Shown here: positions 15,253-23,957 of the stretch, one piece after another
How the letters are laid out: each line of letters opens with the position of its first letter
Position numbering within the stretch: the stretch's first letter is position 1
Origin: Trichomonas vaginalis G3
Taxonomy: Eukaryota > Parabasalia > Trichomonadida > Trichomonadidae
Direction: 5' to 3'
Assembly (NCBI RefSeq): GCF_026262505.1
Contig: NC_067208.1
Span: forward strand, 9,743,962 to 9,807,961
Length of the DNA: 64,000 bases
The notes under the pieces: model-generated
What the model saw: the letters and a program-made list of their open reading frames with translations, nothing else
The model's database searches: none
Told to the model about the DNA's origin: nothing
Translations under genes and position numbers: made by a program

Positions 15253-16338
15253 TTAGATGAATTTTCTTATTCTTTCTGACATATTTTTGTCTTTCCAGTA
15301 CTCCCGCTCTAATGGTCCCAGATGTGTTGGCTTTGACTCTCTCAAGTTCTTAGATGGTATAACATCTTCAACGCCTCCTTCATATCTTACTTTATAAGTG
15401 TCATCGTTTGTGTTATAGCCAAGTATTTCAATAACCACTCCTCGCTTTGCTTCGTCAATGGTTTCAGCAAGTTTGCCATTACTACTTTCGACTAATTTAT
15501 GACGAGGGTAAAATGCTATGGAGTCGTCAGCAGCTTTTATAAGATATCCATTACCTTGCGTAGAGTCTACGATATAATAATTTCGACTTAACCTTAAACG
15601 TTTCTTTGTCAGCGGTTTGTCGTCAAGAACTACACGAACTTTTGTACCAGGAATGAGTGTAAATTGTGTTGAATTTCTGATATTTTGTGTTTGGCTTCGT
15701 TTCTTTTGTATATACTTTTCTTCTTGTTGTTGTGTCATTGAATTTGGTGTATGTCCTGTTGTAGAATGTGTTGAGGAATTATATACTTCGAGAAAGTGTT
15801 TCATTGTTTCTTCAGTAAAGTCTCGCTCTTGATTTAAATCTCTGAGAGTCCTTATGAAGCGGTTAATGATACCGAGTATGTTATGATTATGGTCTTCAAT
15901 AGTGTAGTGAGTTATGTTATGCTTAATGAGAAATTCTGTGATTTCATTGCTGAGGTATGCACTGTCTTGGTCTGATGTTAAAGTACTTGGGTTATGTTCT
16001 GCTACAAACTTTTGTAAAACTCTTAACACTTCACGAGTTCCTTTGTTCCTCATTGGATATGCATATGCTTTACGAGTGTTAACATTTATGAAGATGAGGA
16101 ATGGTTTATGTCCTCCTTTTCTGCTTTGAATGAGAGTGTCAAATTGGTATGCGTCAGGAGTGTTGGAGTAAATTGGTAAAAAGTAGTCGTAAGGGTTTAT
16201 TTTTGTTTGATGTACAACATTTTTGTCAAAGAACCTTTTCACTTCAGCTCTGTTAGTAAATCCCCAACTCTTTGCAGCTTCATTGAATTTCTTAAATGAC
16301 CTCCATGGATGTTGTTCGAATACTTCTTTTAAACTCAT
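15253..16338 (-). CDS. Retroviral-type integrase, 361 aa
   Basis: The rve-fold integrase that inserts Mavericks and makes the 5-6-bp duplication. It has an N-terminal helical domain. The catalytic core opens with YQFDTLIQ (first Asp), and the second Asp is in LTSDQDSAYLS. At the D35 spacing the usual Glu is replaced: ILGIINRF has Asn where the family has E-R-F. A C-terminal SH3-like region follows (GTKVRVVLDD...NYYIVDS). Maverick-2 keeps the same Asn, so it is not a sequencing slip. The protein may be inactive, or the third residue lies elsewhere. The gene is preceded by the tail-fibre gene on the same strand. Confidence 0.88.
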   Translation of the reverse strand: MSLKEVFEQHPWRSFKKFNEAAKSWGFTNRAEVKRFFDKNVVHQTKINPYDYFLPIYSNTPDAYQFDTLIQSRKGGHKPFLIFINVNTRKAYAYPMRNKGTREVLRVLQKFVAEHNPSTLTSDQDSAYLSNEITEFLIKHNITHYTIEDHNHNILGIINRFIRTLRDLNQERDFTEETMKHFLEVYNSSTHSTTGHTPNSMTQQQEEKYIQKKRSQTQNIRNSTQFTLIPGTKVRVVLDDKPLTKKRLRLSRNYYIVDSTQGNGYLIKAADDSIAFYPRHKLVESSNGKLAETIDEAKRGVVIEILGYNTNDDTYKVRYEGGVEDVIPSKNLRESKPTHLGPLEREYWKDKNMSERIRKFI

Positions 16339-16378
16339 TTATGTAAAGTTAAAGATTTTATTCTAGGCTCAAGCGCGT

Positions 16379-16984
16379 TCATTGAACGCGGTACCATGCG
16401 AATATAGTCACAAATGGTGGCATATAATCTGCACCCGAGCCTGTTGGATTTGTTGTGAAAGTATGTGAATGATTTCCTCCTGGTTCAGTTGGTCGAAAAG
16501 TCTTTTTTGCTGCATTGTTATAAGATGGAGATAAAACGTCATTGCCAGCTTCATACTCTGAGTTGTATAATGGGTGGTCTCTTAATGAGTGGCTATGGTC
16601 GCCAGAAAAGTTTGTAGTTCCTGTGTGCTTATGTGGTGGAAGGTTTGCTTCTTTAATTTTCTTCGAACCTCCTGTTTGCTTTGAAGAGTTAGCACAATAG
16701 AGGAATTTATCTACAATCTGCTGCCACGTACCAAAACCTAAAACACTTGCTGGATTTGTTGAGTTCATTGATGTATATATTGAACCAACAGGATATATGG
16801 TTTCAAGAATCTGAGTCTTTAATGTTTGAAGCTCATGTTTAACGTTTATAACTTTATTGCCATCTTCAATATTTATATTGTTTGTTATTAAACCATTAGG
16901 AAAAGTAGGAGGATAAATTCTTTGTTCTTGTACAGTTGCACCGTTTCTTCCTGTTTTTGTTACTATTTCGATGCATGCTTTAAT
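16379..16984 (-). CDS. Phage-type tail-fibre tip / collar domain (downstream of an in-frame TAA)
   Basis: The frame is the same as that of 16985-19309 and is open from the TAA at 16985-16987 to the stop at 16379. An internal ATG is at 16768. The region carries PVGSIYTSMNS, GTWQQIVDKFLYCA, TGGSKKIKEANLPPHKH, paired HSH/HSHTF blocks and ends YMPPFVTIFAWYR. This is the C-terminal trimer tip of phage tail fibres and Gp10-like collars, with its metal-binding His pairs. The outer-element protein at 35823-37493 has the same tip in one uninterrupted frame, so this is the 3' part of one gene, either broken or expressed by readthrough. Confidence 0.75.
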   Translation of the reverse strand: MKACIEIVTKTGRNGATVQEQRIYPPTFPNGLITNNINIEDGNKVINVKHELQTLKTQILETIYPVGSIYTSMNSTNPASVLGFGTWQQIVDKFLYCANSSKQTGGSKKIKEANLPPHKHTGTTNFSGDHSHSLRDHPLYNSEYEAGNDVLSPSYNNAAKKTFRPTEPGGNHSHTFTTNPTGSGADYMPPFVTIFAWYRVQ

Positions 16985-19309
16985 TTATTTAATCTTGATT
17001 GTTTGAAATTCTTCATGTGTATGGTTCTTGTCGGATTTCTTGTCTAACATTGTTGGTAGTGTGTATGCTTCAAAGTTTCTGACATGACCTTCAATGTTCC
17101 TGCAACTGTTATCTAAACTGTTAAGAGTATCTTTTACGCTAGTGCTTGGATTTAATGAAGGTGCACTTGAACCTAAAGTATAGTTCAATATTATGTCGTC
17201 AGCTCTAACAGTAGTGAAGGATTCATGCGTATGATTTTTGTCTGCTTTCTTATCTAAAGAAGTTTGAAGTGAATTTATATCGGAGATATTGTGTTTATGA
17301 GATTTCAAAACTTTGTTCATTGCTTCGAGTTCAACTTTGTCAGCTTTACTTTTAATAGCATCTTCATAAGTTATTTTTGCCTTAACTCTCAACGTAAATT
17401 TTGGTTCAACTAATACACCGTTAACATTGAAAGTAGAGGCATAAATTTCACCGGTATAACCAAATGCTTCTAGCGCTTTAGCTACATCATACTGTACAGC
17501 ACAGCTTATGTCATAACCTTTAGCACGAATGTATTTATATCTTCTTTCATTAACATTTTTCGTCTTCACTTCTTCAGTTCGTGTTAAATATCCATGGTAG
17601 TCCGTTATAATCTGTTCGTCTGAAGTTATATAATGAACGTGGTTCTTGACTTTATCACTCAGAGCTAAAAGCTCATTTTTGTCTGCTTTTTCGGCTAATT
17701 TCTCATTAACATCATTCACTTCTAATTCAACTCTTCCGCCAGAACTCTTATTATCATTAATCTTTTTCATTAATTCGGTAATTACGTCATAAAGACTATA
17801 TTCTGTTTTCGGTTTTGTAAATAATGAGTCAAAATTTCTTTTCATCATTACATCGCTGACATTAATGATATCACCAATTCCTTTTTCATTTATTCTCTTC
17901 ATTAATTCTGCAATAATGACGAATATATAATCTGTTAATTTATTCTCTTCATCGAGGGTTATAGAATGTTTTGAAATTGAATCATTAACTCCTCTAAATA
18001 AATCAATAACTTCAGGATACACGTTTTTAATGTCTCGAATAACCCGACCAGTATCCTGTTGTTCATGTTCTTCGTTCCCGTCGTTACGTGGTTTTATATC
18101 TCTAACCATCATCAACGCAGCCATAACCGGAGGGTTTGTTGCTATCTGTTCGAAAATCCGTCCGTTATGTACGGTATATCTAAATAATTTCTTTGTGTTT
18201 GTCAAAACGTTTGAAACAAGTCTTTTAAAACCATCGACAAAATTTCCCGTTTCACCTAATGTTCTTGCAGCATTTACAAGCTCACTCATCCCCGCTTTTG
18301 ACCCCAAAAACGTCCATATTGCGTTTATTTCACTCTGTATTGTTGTCCATTCGGCAAAATTAATACCTGCATTCGCTAAGCTGAAAATGAAATTCAGTGG
18401 ATCGAACTTAATTCCACCTTCTTTTTCAATTTCAACGAACTCACTAACATGAGATTTTAAGTATTCTTTCGTTAAAATCGTTTTCCCCGATGTTATGTCA
18501 TTAACGAAACTATCACCGTTAAAAGTTAACGAATTCAATTTCGTCGTTGATGCTTTTATTTCATACACCGCTTTATCGATAGTTTTTGGCTCATCTTCTT
18601 TAGAAGCATATGAAACATTAATGAATGAATTATATGTATTCATGAATGAGTTAAAATCAATGATTTTCATTAATGAAGCCTTTAATGATTCATTAACTGT
18701 CGAATCCCTTAATTCAATTAATGAAGCATCCTTAATGAAAGGTACTTTGCAAACCGTCGAGTTTGGATCAAATGCTGTAGTTGGTGCAGGAATATTAATG
18801 ATATAAGTCATTAAATCATTAAGTGACGTAAATAATGTTGTCGTTTTTGATTTAATTTCTTTAGCATCTGTTATATACGGTAATTTTATTTCTGTAGTTT
18901 CTGAATTAAAGATATTCGCTAAAATGTTTTGTAAACTGTTTTGAACAGCTGTGTAAACCGTTGAATCCGGAACTCTTACGATTTCACCGTCCTTAATAAA
19001 AGGCATTGCACATGGTGTAGTGCTTGGGTCAAATCTTTCGGGATTATGATTCAACATATATTCTAACGCTTCATGAACAGACCTATATACGGTTGTATTA
19101 TCTTTTTCAATAATTTCACCGTCCTTTATAAACGGCATAGTACATGGAGTTAAAATAGGGTCAAACTTTTCATAGTCCTTCCATGTTATGTATTTCTCAG
19201 TATTTCCATCAGTGATAACAATATATTTGTCAGTAAGTGTGAGAGAGTATTGACCAAAATATAAACGTTTAGCTCTGTCAGCTTCATACGCATATGCAGC
19301 TATACTCAT
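16985..19309 (-). CDS. Tail-fibre-like protein, shaft part, 774 aa
   Basis: The ATG at 19309 is divergent from 19327. The N-terminal ~200 residues contain about four copies of a ~60-residue repeat with FDPxxTPCxMPFIKDGEI and TVY near the next helix. A long helical middle follows. The last ~200 residues have phage tail-fibre repeats of the type LDKKADKNHTHE and NHTHEEF. The frame stops at TAA (16985-16987), but continues in phase into a collar/tip domain. Probable role: receptor-binding spike or fibre on the virion. It is unusual in a eukaryotic element and is also present in the outer element, so it is a stable component of this lineage. Confidence 0.8.
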   Translation of the reverse strand: MSIAAYAYEADRAKRLYFGQYSLTLTDKYIVITDGNTEKYITWKDYEKFDPILTPCTMPFIKDGEIIEKDNTTVYRSVHEALEYMLNHNPERFDPSTTPCAMPFIKDGEIVRVPDSTVYTAVQNSLQNILANIFNSETTEIKLPYITDAKEIKSKTTTLFTSLNDLMTYIINIPAPTTAFDPNSTVCKVPFIKDASLIELRDSTVNESLKASLMKIIDFNSFMNTYNSFINVSYASKEDEPKTIDKAVYEIKASTTKLNSLTFNGDSFVNDITSGKTILTKEYLKSHVSEFVEIEKEGGIKFDPLNFIFSLANAGINFAEWTTIQSEINAIWTFLGSKAGMSELVNAARTLGETGNFVDGFKRLVSNVLTNTKKLFRYTVHNGRIFEQIATNPPVMAALMMVRDIKPRNDGNEEHEQQDTGRVIRDIKNVYPEVIDLFRGVNDSISKHSITLDEENKLTDYIFVIIAELMKRINEKGIGDIINVSDVMMKRNFDSLFTKPKTEYSLYDVITELMKKINDNKSSGGRVELEVNDVNEKLAEKADKNELLALSDKVKNHVHYITSDEQIITDYHGYLTRTEEVKTKNVNERRYKYIRAKGYDISCAVQYDVAKALEAFGYTGEIYASTFNVNGVLVEPKFTLRVKAKITYEDAIKSKADKVELEAMNKVLKSHKHNISDINSLQTSLDKKADKNHTHESFTTVRADDIILNYTLGSSAPSLNPSTSVKDTLNSLDNSCRNIEGHVRNFEAYTLPTMLDKKSDKNHTHEEFQTIKIK

Positions 19310-19326
19310 ATTTTAATGAGAATAAA

Positions 19327-20103
19327 ATGTTGTTCTATTTGCAAAGTACAGACCCAAACGAATACGGGACAGTAAAGCTACAAACAAACTTAGGTCTACA
19401 GAATGAGGCGCTTGCATTCAGAATGGTTGACTTCAATACTATCGCTTCATTCGTTATAACAAATGAAACAGATTTCATGGAGATTGAAATAGATGGAAAG
19501 AAGCACGAAATAAGATTTCACAATAATGTAGAATATAAGATGGAAACATTAGCTGGAGTGTTAAATGCTCTCATAAATACTACAATAAACAAGGATAACG
19601 AAGAAAACTTAATGAATGTTAAACTTATTGCAGGAGTTTTGAAGTTCAGTTATGCGAAGGAGTTTAAGATAACACGAATGAGTCATAGAGTTCAATTGCT
19701 TCTGGGAGCATACCATATGACATTTCCTTTGAAAAGTGTTGACAAAACGATTGAGATGAAATCTGTTCCATACGTATGTTATGGCAACTGTTTGTACATT
19801 GAGTCAAAAATAGCTAATGTCACAGGTATTTCAGGAGTTAATAGTAAAGGTTCAGTAGAATATAAGTCTTTCTGTTATGCAGTCAATTCAATGTTCATTC
19901 CAAACGTTCCTGTCATAGCAACTCATTTAGGTAAATGGGTTCGCATTAGTCCTCATAATTTGAAAGACATGCAATTCAGACTTGTTGACTTTCAAGGAGA
20001 GCCTGTAGAACTGAAGGCACCAGTGCGAATGACTGTTGAAGTTGACTTTTTAGAAAATATTAAACGCAACAGCTTACAAGAGAACTCAGAGCTAAAAATA
20101 TAA
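19327..20103 (+). CDS. Minor virion protein, 258 aa
   Basis: The ATG at 19327 is preferred because an earlier ATG in frame lies inside the start of the divergent fibre gene. The product is a beta-rich soluble protein, with a DFMEIEIDGKKHEIRF strand pair and a C-terminal FRLVDFQGEPVELKAP block that resembles the ends of the 285- and 293-aa proteins (W-x-R/D ... D-x-x-x-x-(P/V)-x-x-L-x-(A/P)-P). The outer element has a broken relative at 1234-2032. Probably one of a set of related capsid accessory proteins. The function is not established. Confidence 0.6.
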   Translation: MLFYLQSTDPNEYGTVKLQTNLGLQNEALAFRMVDFNTIASFVITNETDFMEIEIDGKKHEIRFHNNVEYKMETLAGVLNALINTTINKDNEENLMNVKLIAGVLKFSYAKEFKITRMSHRVQLLLGAYHMTFPLKSVDKTIEMKSVPYVCYGNCLYIESKIANVTGISGVNSKGSVEYKSFCYAVNSMFIPNVPVIATHLGKWVRISPHNLKDMQFRLVDFQGEPVELKAPVRMTVEVDFLENIKRNSLQENSELKI

Positions 20104-20306
20104 AGTATGAATGTTATGTATTAGGTCATGAACTTTGGTTGTTGCTGTTTGATGAAACAAATGAATTAGTTATGTCAGTCAAGAGAACAGAAAAATATTG
20201 TGTTAGTGAAAACTGCACCAAGTCAATAAGATTAGGTCTACATTATGAAGATGAGTTCGATACTGTTGAAGAAGTTTTGGATAGATATTACAAATTGCTA
20301 ACTTGA
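20100..20306 (+). other. Short open frame without an ATG start, up to 68 codons
   Basis: The frame reads KYECYVLGHELWLLLFDE onward to a stop at 20306, with good protein-like composition. The first ATG in frame is only at 20172 (44 codons). It overlaps the end of 19327-20103 by four bases, as tightly packed genes do. It is either a small gene that lost its start codon, or uses a non-ATG start. No family recognised. Confidence 0.3.
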
Positions 20307-20356
20307 AAATTTTTTATGACTAACTTAGGTCAGTCAATGACGACTGACTGACTGTT

Positions 20357-20998
20357 TTAATTTACTAAAACATATTTAAGACATAATTTATAGTAAGTAG
20401 ATAGTTTTGTATACTCGTTCGAATATCTATACTTAAACTCAACTCCTGGAGTACCTGGTATTTCAATGATGCGGATGTTACCTATTTTCATGAATAGTGG
20501 AGTTTGACCACAGCATTCGATTTCAGGGTCGAGATAGTCAATGACACATTGTTTCCCTGTTATTCGTGATATAATATTTTCAAGGTCCTCCTTTGTTAGA
20601 ATTATTTGGTTCTTACTTATAAGATTTGTCAAAAGCTTCTTATCGTCTTTGAGTAAAATTGTTTGATATAACTGAAGAAGGTAATGGTCTACGTTATCTG
20701 AAGGATTTGTTTGAACATTTGTGTAAGGATTGTCGTTGGCTTCTCTTGAAAGAACTTGGTCCAGTAGTGGATACTCTAACTTAACATCTGATGTAGCATT
20801 AGCGTTTGAAGCTGTGTTTAAATTCACGGCGTCATGCGCCAAGACCGAAGGTCCCGACTTAAGATCTGGTTCTTTTTCTTTCAAACACTCCGAACTATAG
20901 TTCTTTATGACAATATTGTTTGTCGTTCGTGAGTCAACATTTGATGTTGGTTCAATTGGAACATTAACAGCACCAGCTAAGATGGACTTACTTCTCAT
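20357..20998 (-). CDS. Conserved Polinton protein with IECCG motif, 213 aa
   Basis: The ATG at 20998 follows a T-rich leader and is divergent from 21033. The N-terminal ~110 residues are polar and probably disordered, and include the GC palindromes GGCGTCATGCGCC and GACCGAAGGTC (20828-20853). The C-terminal ~90 residues hold LDPEIECCGQTPLFM and a run of strands ending in LKYVLVN. The outer-element protein at 652-1230 shares the C-terminal region. The conserved compact C-terminal domain and variable N-terminus suggest a structural or assembly factor. Function unknown. Confidence 0.6.
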   Translation of the reverse strand: MRSKSILAGAVNVPIEPTSNVDSRTTNNIVIKNYSSECLKEKEPDLKSGPSVLAHDAVNLNTASNANATSDVKLEYPLLDQVLSREANDNPYTNVQTNPSDNVDHYLLQLYQTILLKDDKKLLTNLISKNQIILTKEDLENIISRITGKQCVIDYLDPEIECCGQTPLFMKIGNIRIIEIPGTPGVEFKYRYSNEYTKLSTYYKLCLKYVLVN

Positions 20999-21032
20999 TT
21001 CATATAGAATAAAAACCTTTTATATGTATGAA

Positions 21033-21425
21033 ATGAACAATATACTCGACAAGGGTTTGAATGTAAAGCTAACGAATGAAAATATTGTTGAATTCACTGA
21101 GACAGGTGCTGTGTATAAAGATGTAGAACTACTGAACAAAAGAGCTAAGGGAAGAAGCAGAAACATGAACAAAGGGTGGAAACCTATAAAAATTTATGTC
21201 AATGATGGCTCAGGAGGTTCAAACATAAAGTATGCAGAAAGTTATAGAGTTTATGCTCTCAAAGGTGAAAAGCCTTCATTTAAGAACAGCTATTCTAACG
21301 CATATCCTCAAAAGCTAACGGATGGGGAAGTGGATGATATGAATGACAGCAAAAATATTAACAGAAATGGCGACAGAGATGCATGGAATTTGTTTACCAT
21401 CAGTCAATTAAAGCATAAGATTTAA
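21033..21425 (+). CDS. Hypothetical protein, 130 aa
   Basis: Start chosen at 21033 because it follows TTTTATATGTATGAA, the same spacing as before 13210. An ATG nine bases upstream is the alternative. The product is Lys/Asn-rich with a basic middle (KRAKGRSRNMNKGWK) and Tyr-rich strands. It overlaps the stop of the convergent ATPase gene by four bases. No family recognised. It is absent from the retained part of Maverick-2, so there is no second copy to compare. Confidence 0.5.
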   Translation: MNNILDKGLNVKLTNENIVEFTETGAVYKDVELLNKRAKGRSRNMNKGWKPIKIYVNDGSGGSNIKYAESYRVYALKGEKPSFKNSYSNAYPQKLTDGEVDDMNDSKNINRNGDRDAWNLFTISQLKHKI

Positions 21426-22309
21426 AACAATGTTGGTCGTTCCCATGGAATATTTTTGACTTTAATGGTATTAGTCATGATATGAATCTCAAGGTATGAA
21501 CGAGGAGAGATGAGAGACTTATATGCTTCCCAAATTTCTTCAAAAGGTAATGTTATACCTGACTGTTTCCAAATGAGTTCAATATCATAGCGTGAGAAAC
21601 CTTGAAAGATAACGAAGTCAGTTATGAGACGTTTTATGTTTAAAGCAAGAAAACGCCATGTTTGCATAAGTATTGCTACAGTTAAATGGTAATGCCTAAC
21701 TTTAGTAATGATGTTAGCTAATGGTGAGTCTGGTTTTGACACTAAACCTTTTCCGGTGAAGTCGTCACAAACGAGCAGAGTGTTTGAAGGATACTTTTTG
21801 AAGGGGTATTTTGAAAGTTTTGACAGAATGTAGTTTGTAAGTCGTTTCATATCGTAAACTCCTGAGTACTGACGTAAGTGGTGTTTGTCAATAATTCTTT
21901 CCATCTCCTCAGAGGTCTTTTGCATTCCTGACTGTATGAACTCTACGATGGCATAATATTTTCTCTTACGTCGAATATAACGTTGAAGAAATTCAATGAG
22001 TTCACTGTCTGGAACTTTAACGACAGAGGCTTGAACTTTTGACATAAATGTTTTCGCTGTTGAATCCATAGAGTCTGAAGTTGCTGATATAATGATTTGG
22101 TCATAGTAAGAGTCGTTTCCTAAACGCTCTGTTATGAGTATATGACGAATGAGGTTAAATGTCTTACCTGAACCCATCTTTCCACAATAGAAATACACAC
22201 CATTTGAACAGAATTCATAGTCCTTACTGAAAGGAAGAATAAGAGAAGAGTTAAGTTTGTCTGTAGTTTCATTCATGTCTTCATCTACATCATGTATTAA
22301 ATGCTTCAT
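21422..22309 (-). CDS. FtsK/HerA-type genome-packaging ATPase, 295 aa
   Basis: Drives DNA into the preformed capsid in Polintons and other double-jelly-roll viruses. Walker A is GKMGSGKTF at residues ~43-51, and Walker B is LLVCDDF at ~180. After it comes VRHYHLTVAILMQTWRFL, the region where this family carries its sensor Gln (MQT). The length is normal. The C-terminus is conserved in pattern with the outer-element ATPase (ILMQT/VICVQT, then ITD-x-(V/I)-(I/L)-F, and a (Y/F)-x-E/R-I-H-I end). The gene abuts the 293-aa virion protein divergently (17 bases between ATGs). Confidence 0.88.
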   Translation of the reverse strand: MKHLIHDVDEDMNETTDKLNSSLILPFSKDYEFCSNGVYFYCGKMGSGKTFNLIRHILITERLGNDSYYDQIIISATSDSMDSTAKTFMSKVQASVVKVPDSELIEFLQRYIRRKRKYYAIVEFIQSGMQKTSEEMERIIDKHHLRQYSGVYDMKRLTNYILSKLSKYPFKKYPSNTLLVCDDFTGKGLVSKPDSPLANIITKVRHYHLTVAILMQTWRFLALNIKRLITDFVIFQGFSRYDIELIWKQSGITLPFEEIWEAYKSLISPRSYLEIHIMTNTIKVKNIPWERPTLF

Positions 22310-22325
22310 TTTATCTCCATTAAAA

Positions 22326-23207
22326 ATGCAAGTCAGAAATATTCAGAACATAGCACCGAGTCTAACTGACAAGAGTATAAAGATATACTATGAACATGTT
22401 ATGATGAAACCAACCAAAATTCAAGAAAGTCAGTATACTTATGAATATCCAAGACACTGGGTAGAGTATGTAGGAGGTGAGAAAGCTATTGAAATCAGAC
22501 AGGTTCGAAGTATTCCAGCAGGAAGAACAATATTGTTGAAGAACTTTAATGTTTTGAGATATAATGATGAAACAAAGAGGCAAGATAGTTTTCCTGTTGC
22601 TGTGTATGTGAACTTAGACACAGGAGATGACATGAAAGTTTTTAACACAAAGCTTCAACCGGTATTGAAAGAACAACTGACTGCGGAAGGGCATCCATTA
22701 CCTTCTGAAGTTACCATAGCATATAATTTTGAAACAAATGCAATAGATTTTAAAGTCGTCTCTGCAAAGAAGTCAGGATTTACATTTAATGAAGCAGATG
22801 TATATTCGAATGAAAACTTCAAAGCTATTGCATGGTTAGATAATGACGATTGCTTTAAGAAAATATTTAAATACAGTGACTCAAAGATGTCAATAGATGA
22901 CCTTCGTGGAATGTTACCATCGACGTTTACAGTTGAAGGTTCAGCAGGATTGCTTACAAGATTGTCAATTGGTGGCATTTGGTCTCGTGAGAACATTGTT
23001 ATAAAATCCAGTATAAGTGAATTTGCTGAAGAATCTATATTATGTCTTTCAAACTACATGTATTCGCCACCGAAGCATTATAGTATAACAAACTTTGTCA
23101 GTAAGTTTAACATAAGACTTGTTGAACCTTCTTCAATGAAAGATGTTGTGCTACCTAAAGATGGAAAGGATGGACTCATTATTGAAATGATTTTAATAGC
23201 ATATTAA
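22326..23207 (+). CDS. Minor virion protein (penton candidate paralogue), 293 aa
   Basis: The ATG at 22326 is used; the frame is open further upstream only across the divergent ATPase start. The N-terminus has YEYPRHWVEYVGGEKAIEIRQ, and the C-terminal third is a counterpart of the 285-aa protein at 6397-7254 (GIWSRENIVI, PPKHYSITNF, VVLPKDGKDGLIIE). The outer element has the N-terminal part of a relative at 37512-37844. Being beside the packaging ATPase, it is a strong candidate for the penton or another vertex protein. Confidence 0.65.
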   Translation: MQVRNIQNIAPSLTDKSIKIYYEHVMMKPTKIQESQYTYEYPRHWVEYVGGEKAIEIRQVRSIPAGRTILLKNFNVLRYNDETKRQDSFPVAVYVNLDTGDDMKVFNTKLQPVLKEQLTAEGHPLPSEVTIAYNFETNAIDFKVVSAKKSGFTFNEADVYSNENFKAIAWLDNDDCFKKIFKYSDSKMSIDDLRGMLPSTFTVEGSAGLLTRLSIGGIWSRENIVIKSSISEFAEESILCLSNYMYSPPKHYSITNFVSKFNIRLVEPSSMKDVVLPKDGKDGLIIEMILIAY

Positions 23208-23434
23208 ATGAGCTTGTTCTTGAAAGTCATTCATGATGAAATAACTGTTGTAGAGAAGATGTTAGCAATTGTTCAGACATTTTGAAGCGTATAGATGATA
23301 TAAGAAATAAGTTAGATAGACCGCAAAGCGGTGAGGGCGAAGCCCGTGAGAATGTTTTATGTTCATTGACTTTCTCCAGTAACGAGAACTTTTATGAGAT
23401 AATATTGAAGAGAGATGATTTTAATATGGTGTAA
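23208..23434 (+). pseudogene. Small helical protein gene with a frame change near 23275
   Basis: The ATG at 23208 overlaps the preceding stop region. The first 25 codons end at a TGA. A second frame then continues without stop to 23434 with an amphipathic helical product (ILKRIDDIRNKLDR). The palindromes CCGCAAAGCGG and GGGCGAAGCCC (23320-23346) sit inside this frame and encode a short polar insert. It is likely one gene of ~75 codons with a one-base slip. Confidence 0.4.
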
Positions 23435-23957
23435 ATGGTAGCTTGGGCAGCTTTAGGCGCAATGGGAACAAAAGCATTAGCATTTGGAGCAAAAGCACTT
23501 GGAGCTTATGACGCAGTAAATAAAATGAGTGGAGAAGGGTTTCGAAGACATTAGATGCAAATAAAGAAAGATTGGAGGCTGGGTTGCAAAGAAGTTAAGA
23601 TTAAATAAAATAGGGCTCATAAATAAAGCATCCAATTTGGTTGCGACTGAGTCAGAAAATGCTTTAGGAAAGGACGATGAGTTTGCAAAACATGCAAAAG
23701 ACTTTAATGACCAGATGAAAGGTGAAACAATGCATTTAAATAGATTCGATGGAACTCTTCCTCCACAACTTCCACCAGCAGTTCTTCCGTATGGTCCCTA
23801 TGGAATGTATGGAAACCCTTATGAACGACCATTTGACCCATTGACTGGTAGAAGTAACTGGTATCATTATGGACGAAGAAGAAAGACAGTCAAGTTGGAG
23901 ACGGACGTAAAGAAAGCAACTAAAAAGAAATCAAGGAAGAGAGTTATAAAGCAATGA
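23435..23957 (+). pseudogene. Hydrophobic-headed minor virion protein, frameshifted
   Basis: The ATG at 23435 gives a Gly/Ala-rich amphipathic head (VAWAALGAMGTKALAFGAKAL), then the frame is lost near 23535 and again near 23580. The open part from ~23600 has a Pro-rich segment (LPPQLPPAVLPYGPYG) and a basic tail that ends in the TIR. Similar small proteins starting MG-(F/L)-F occur at 34449-34850 and 51877-51995. The head resembles membrane-active capsid proteins (pVI-like), but that is only an analogy. Confidence 0.5.

Noticed and set aside
18030-18452. 140-codon plus-strand frame inside the fibre gene
   Set aside because: Opposite-strand shadow with Ser/Phe/Leu-rich composition and no promoter-like leader.
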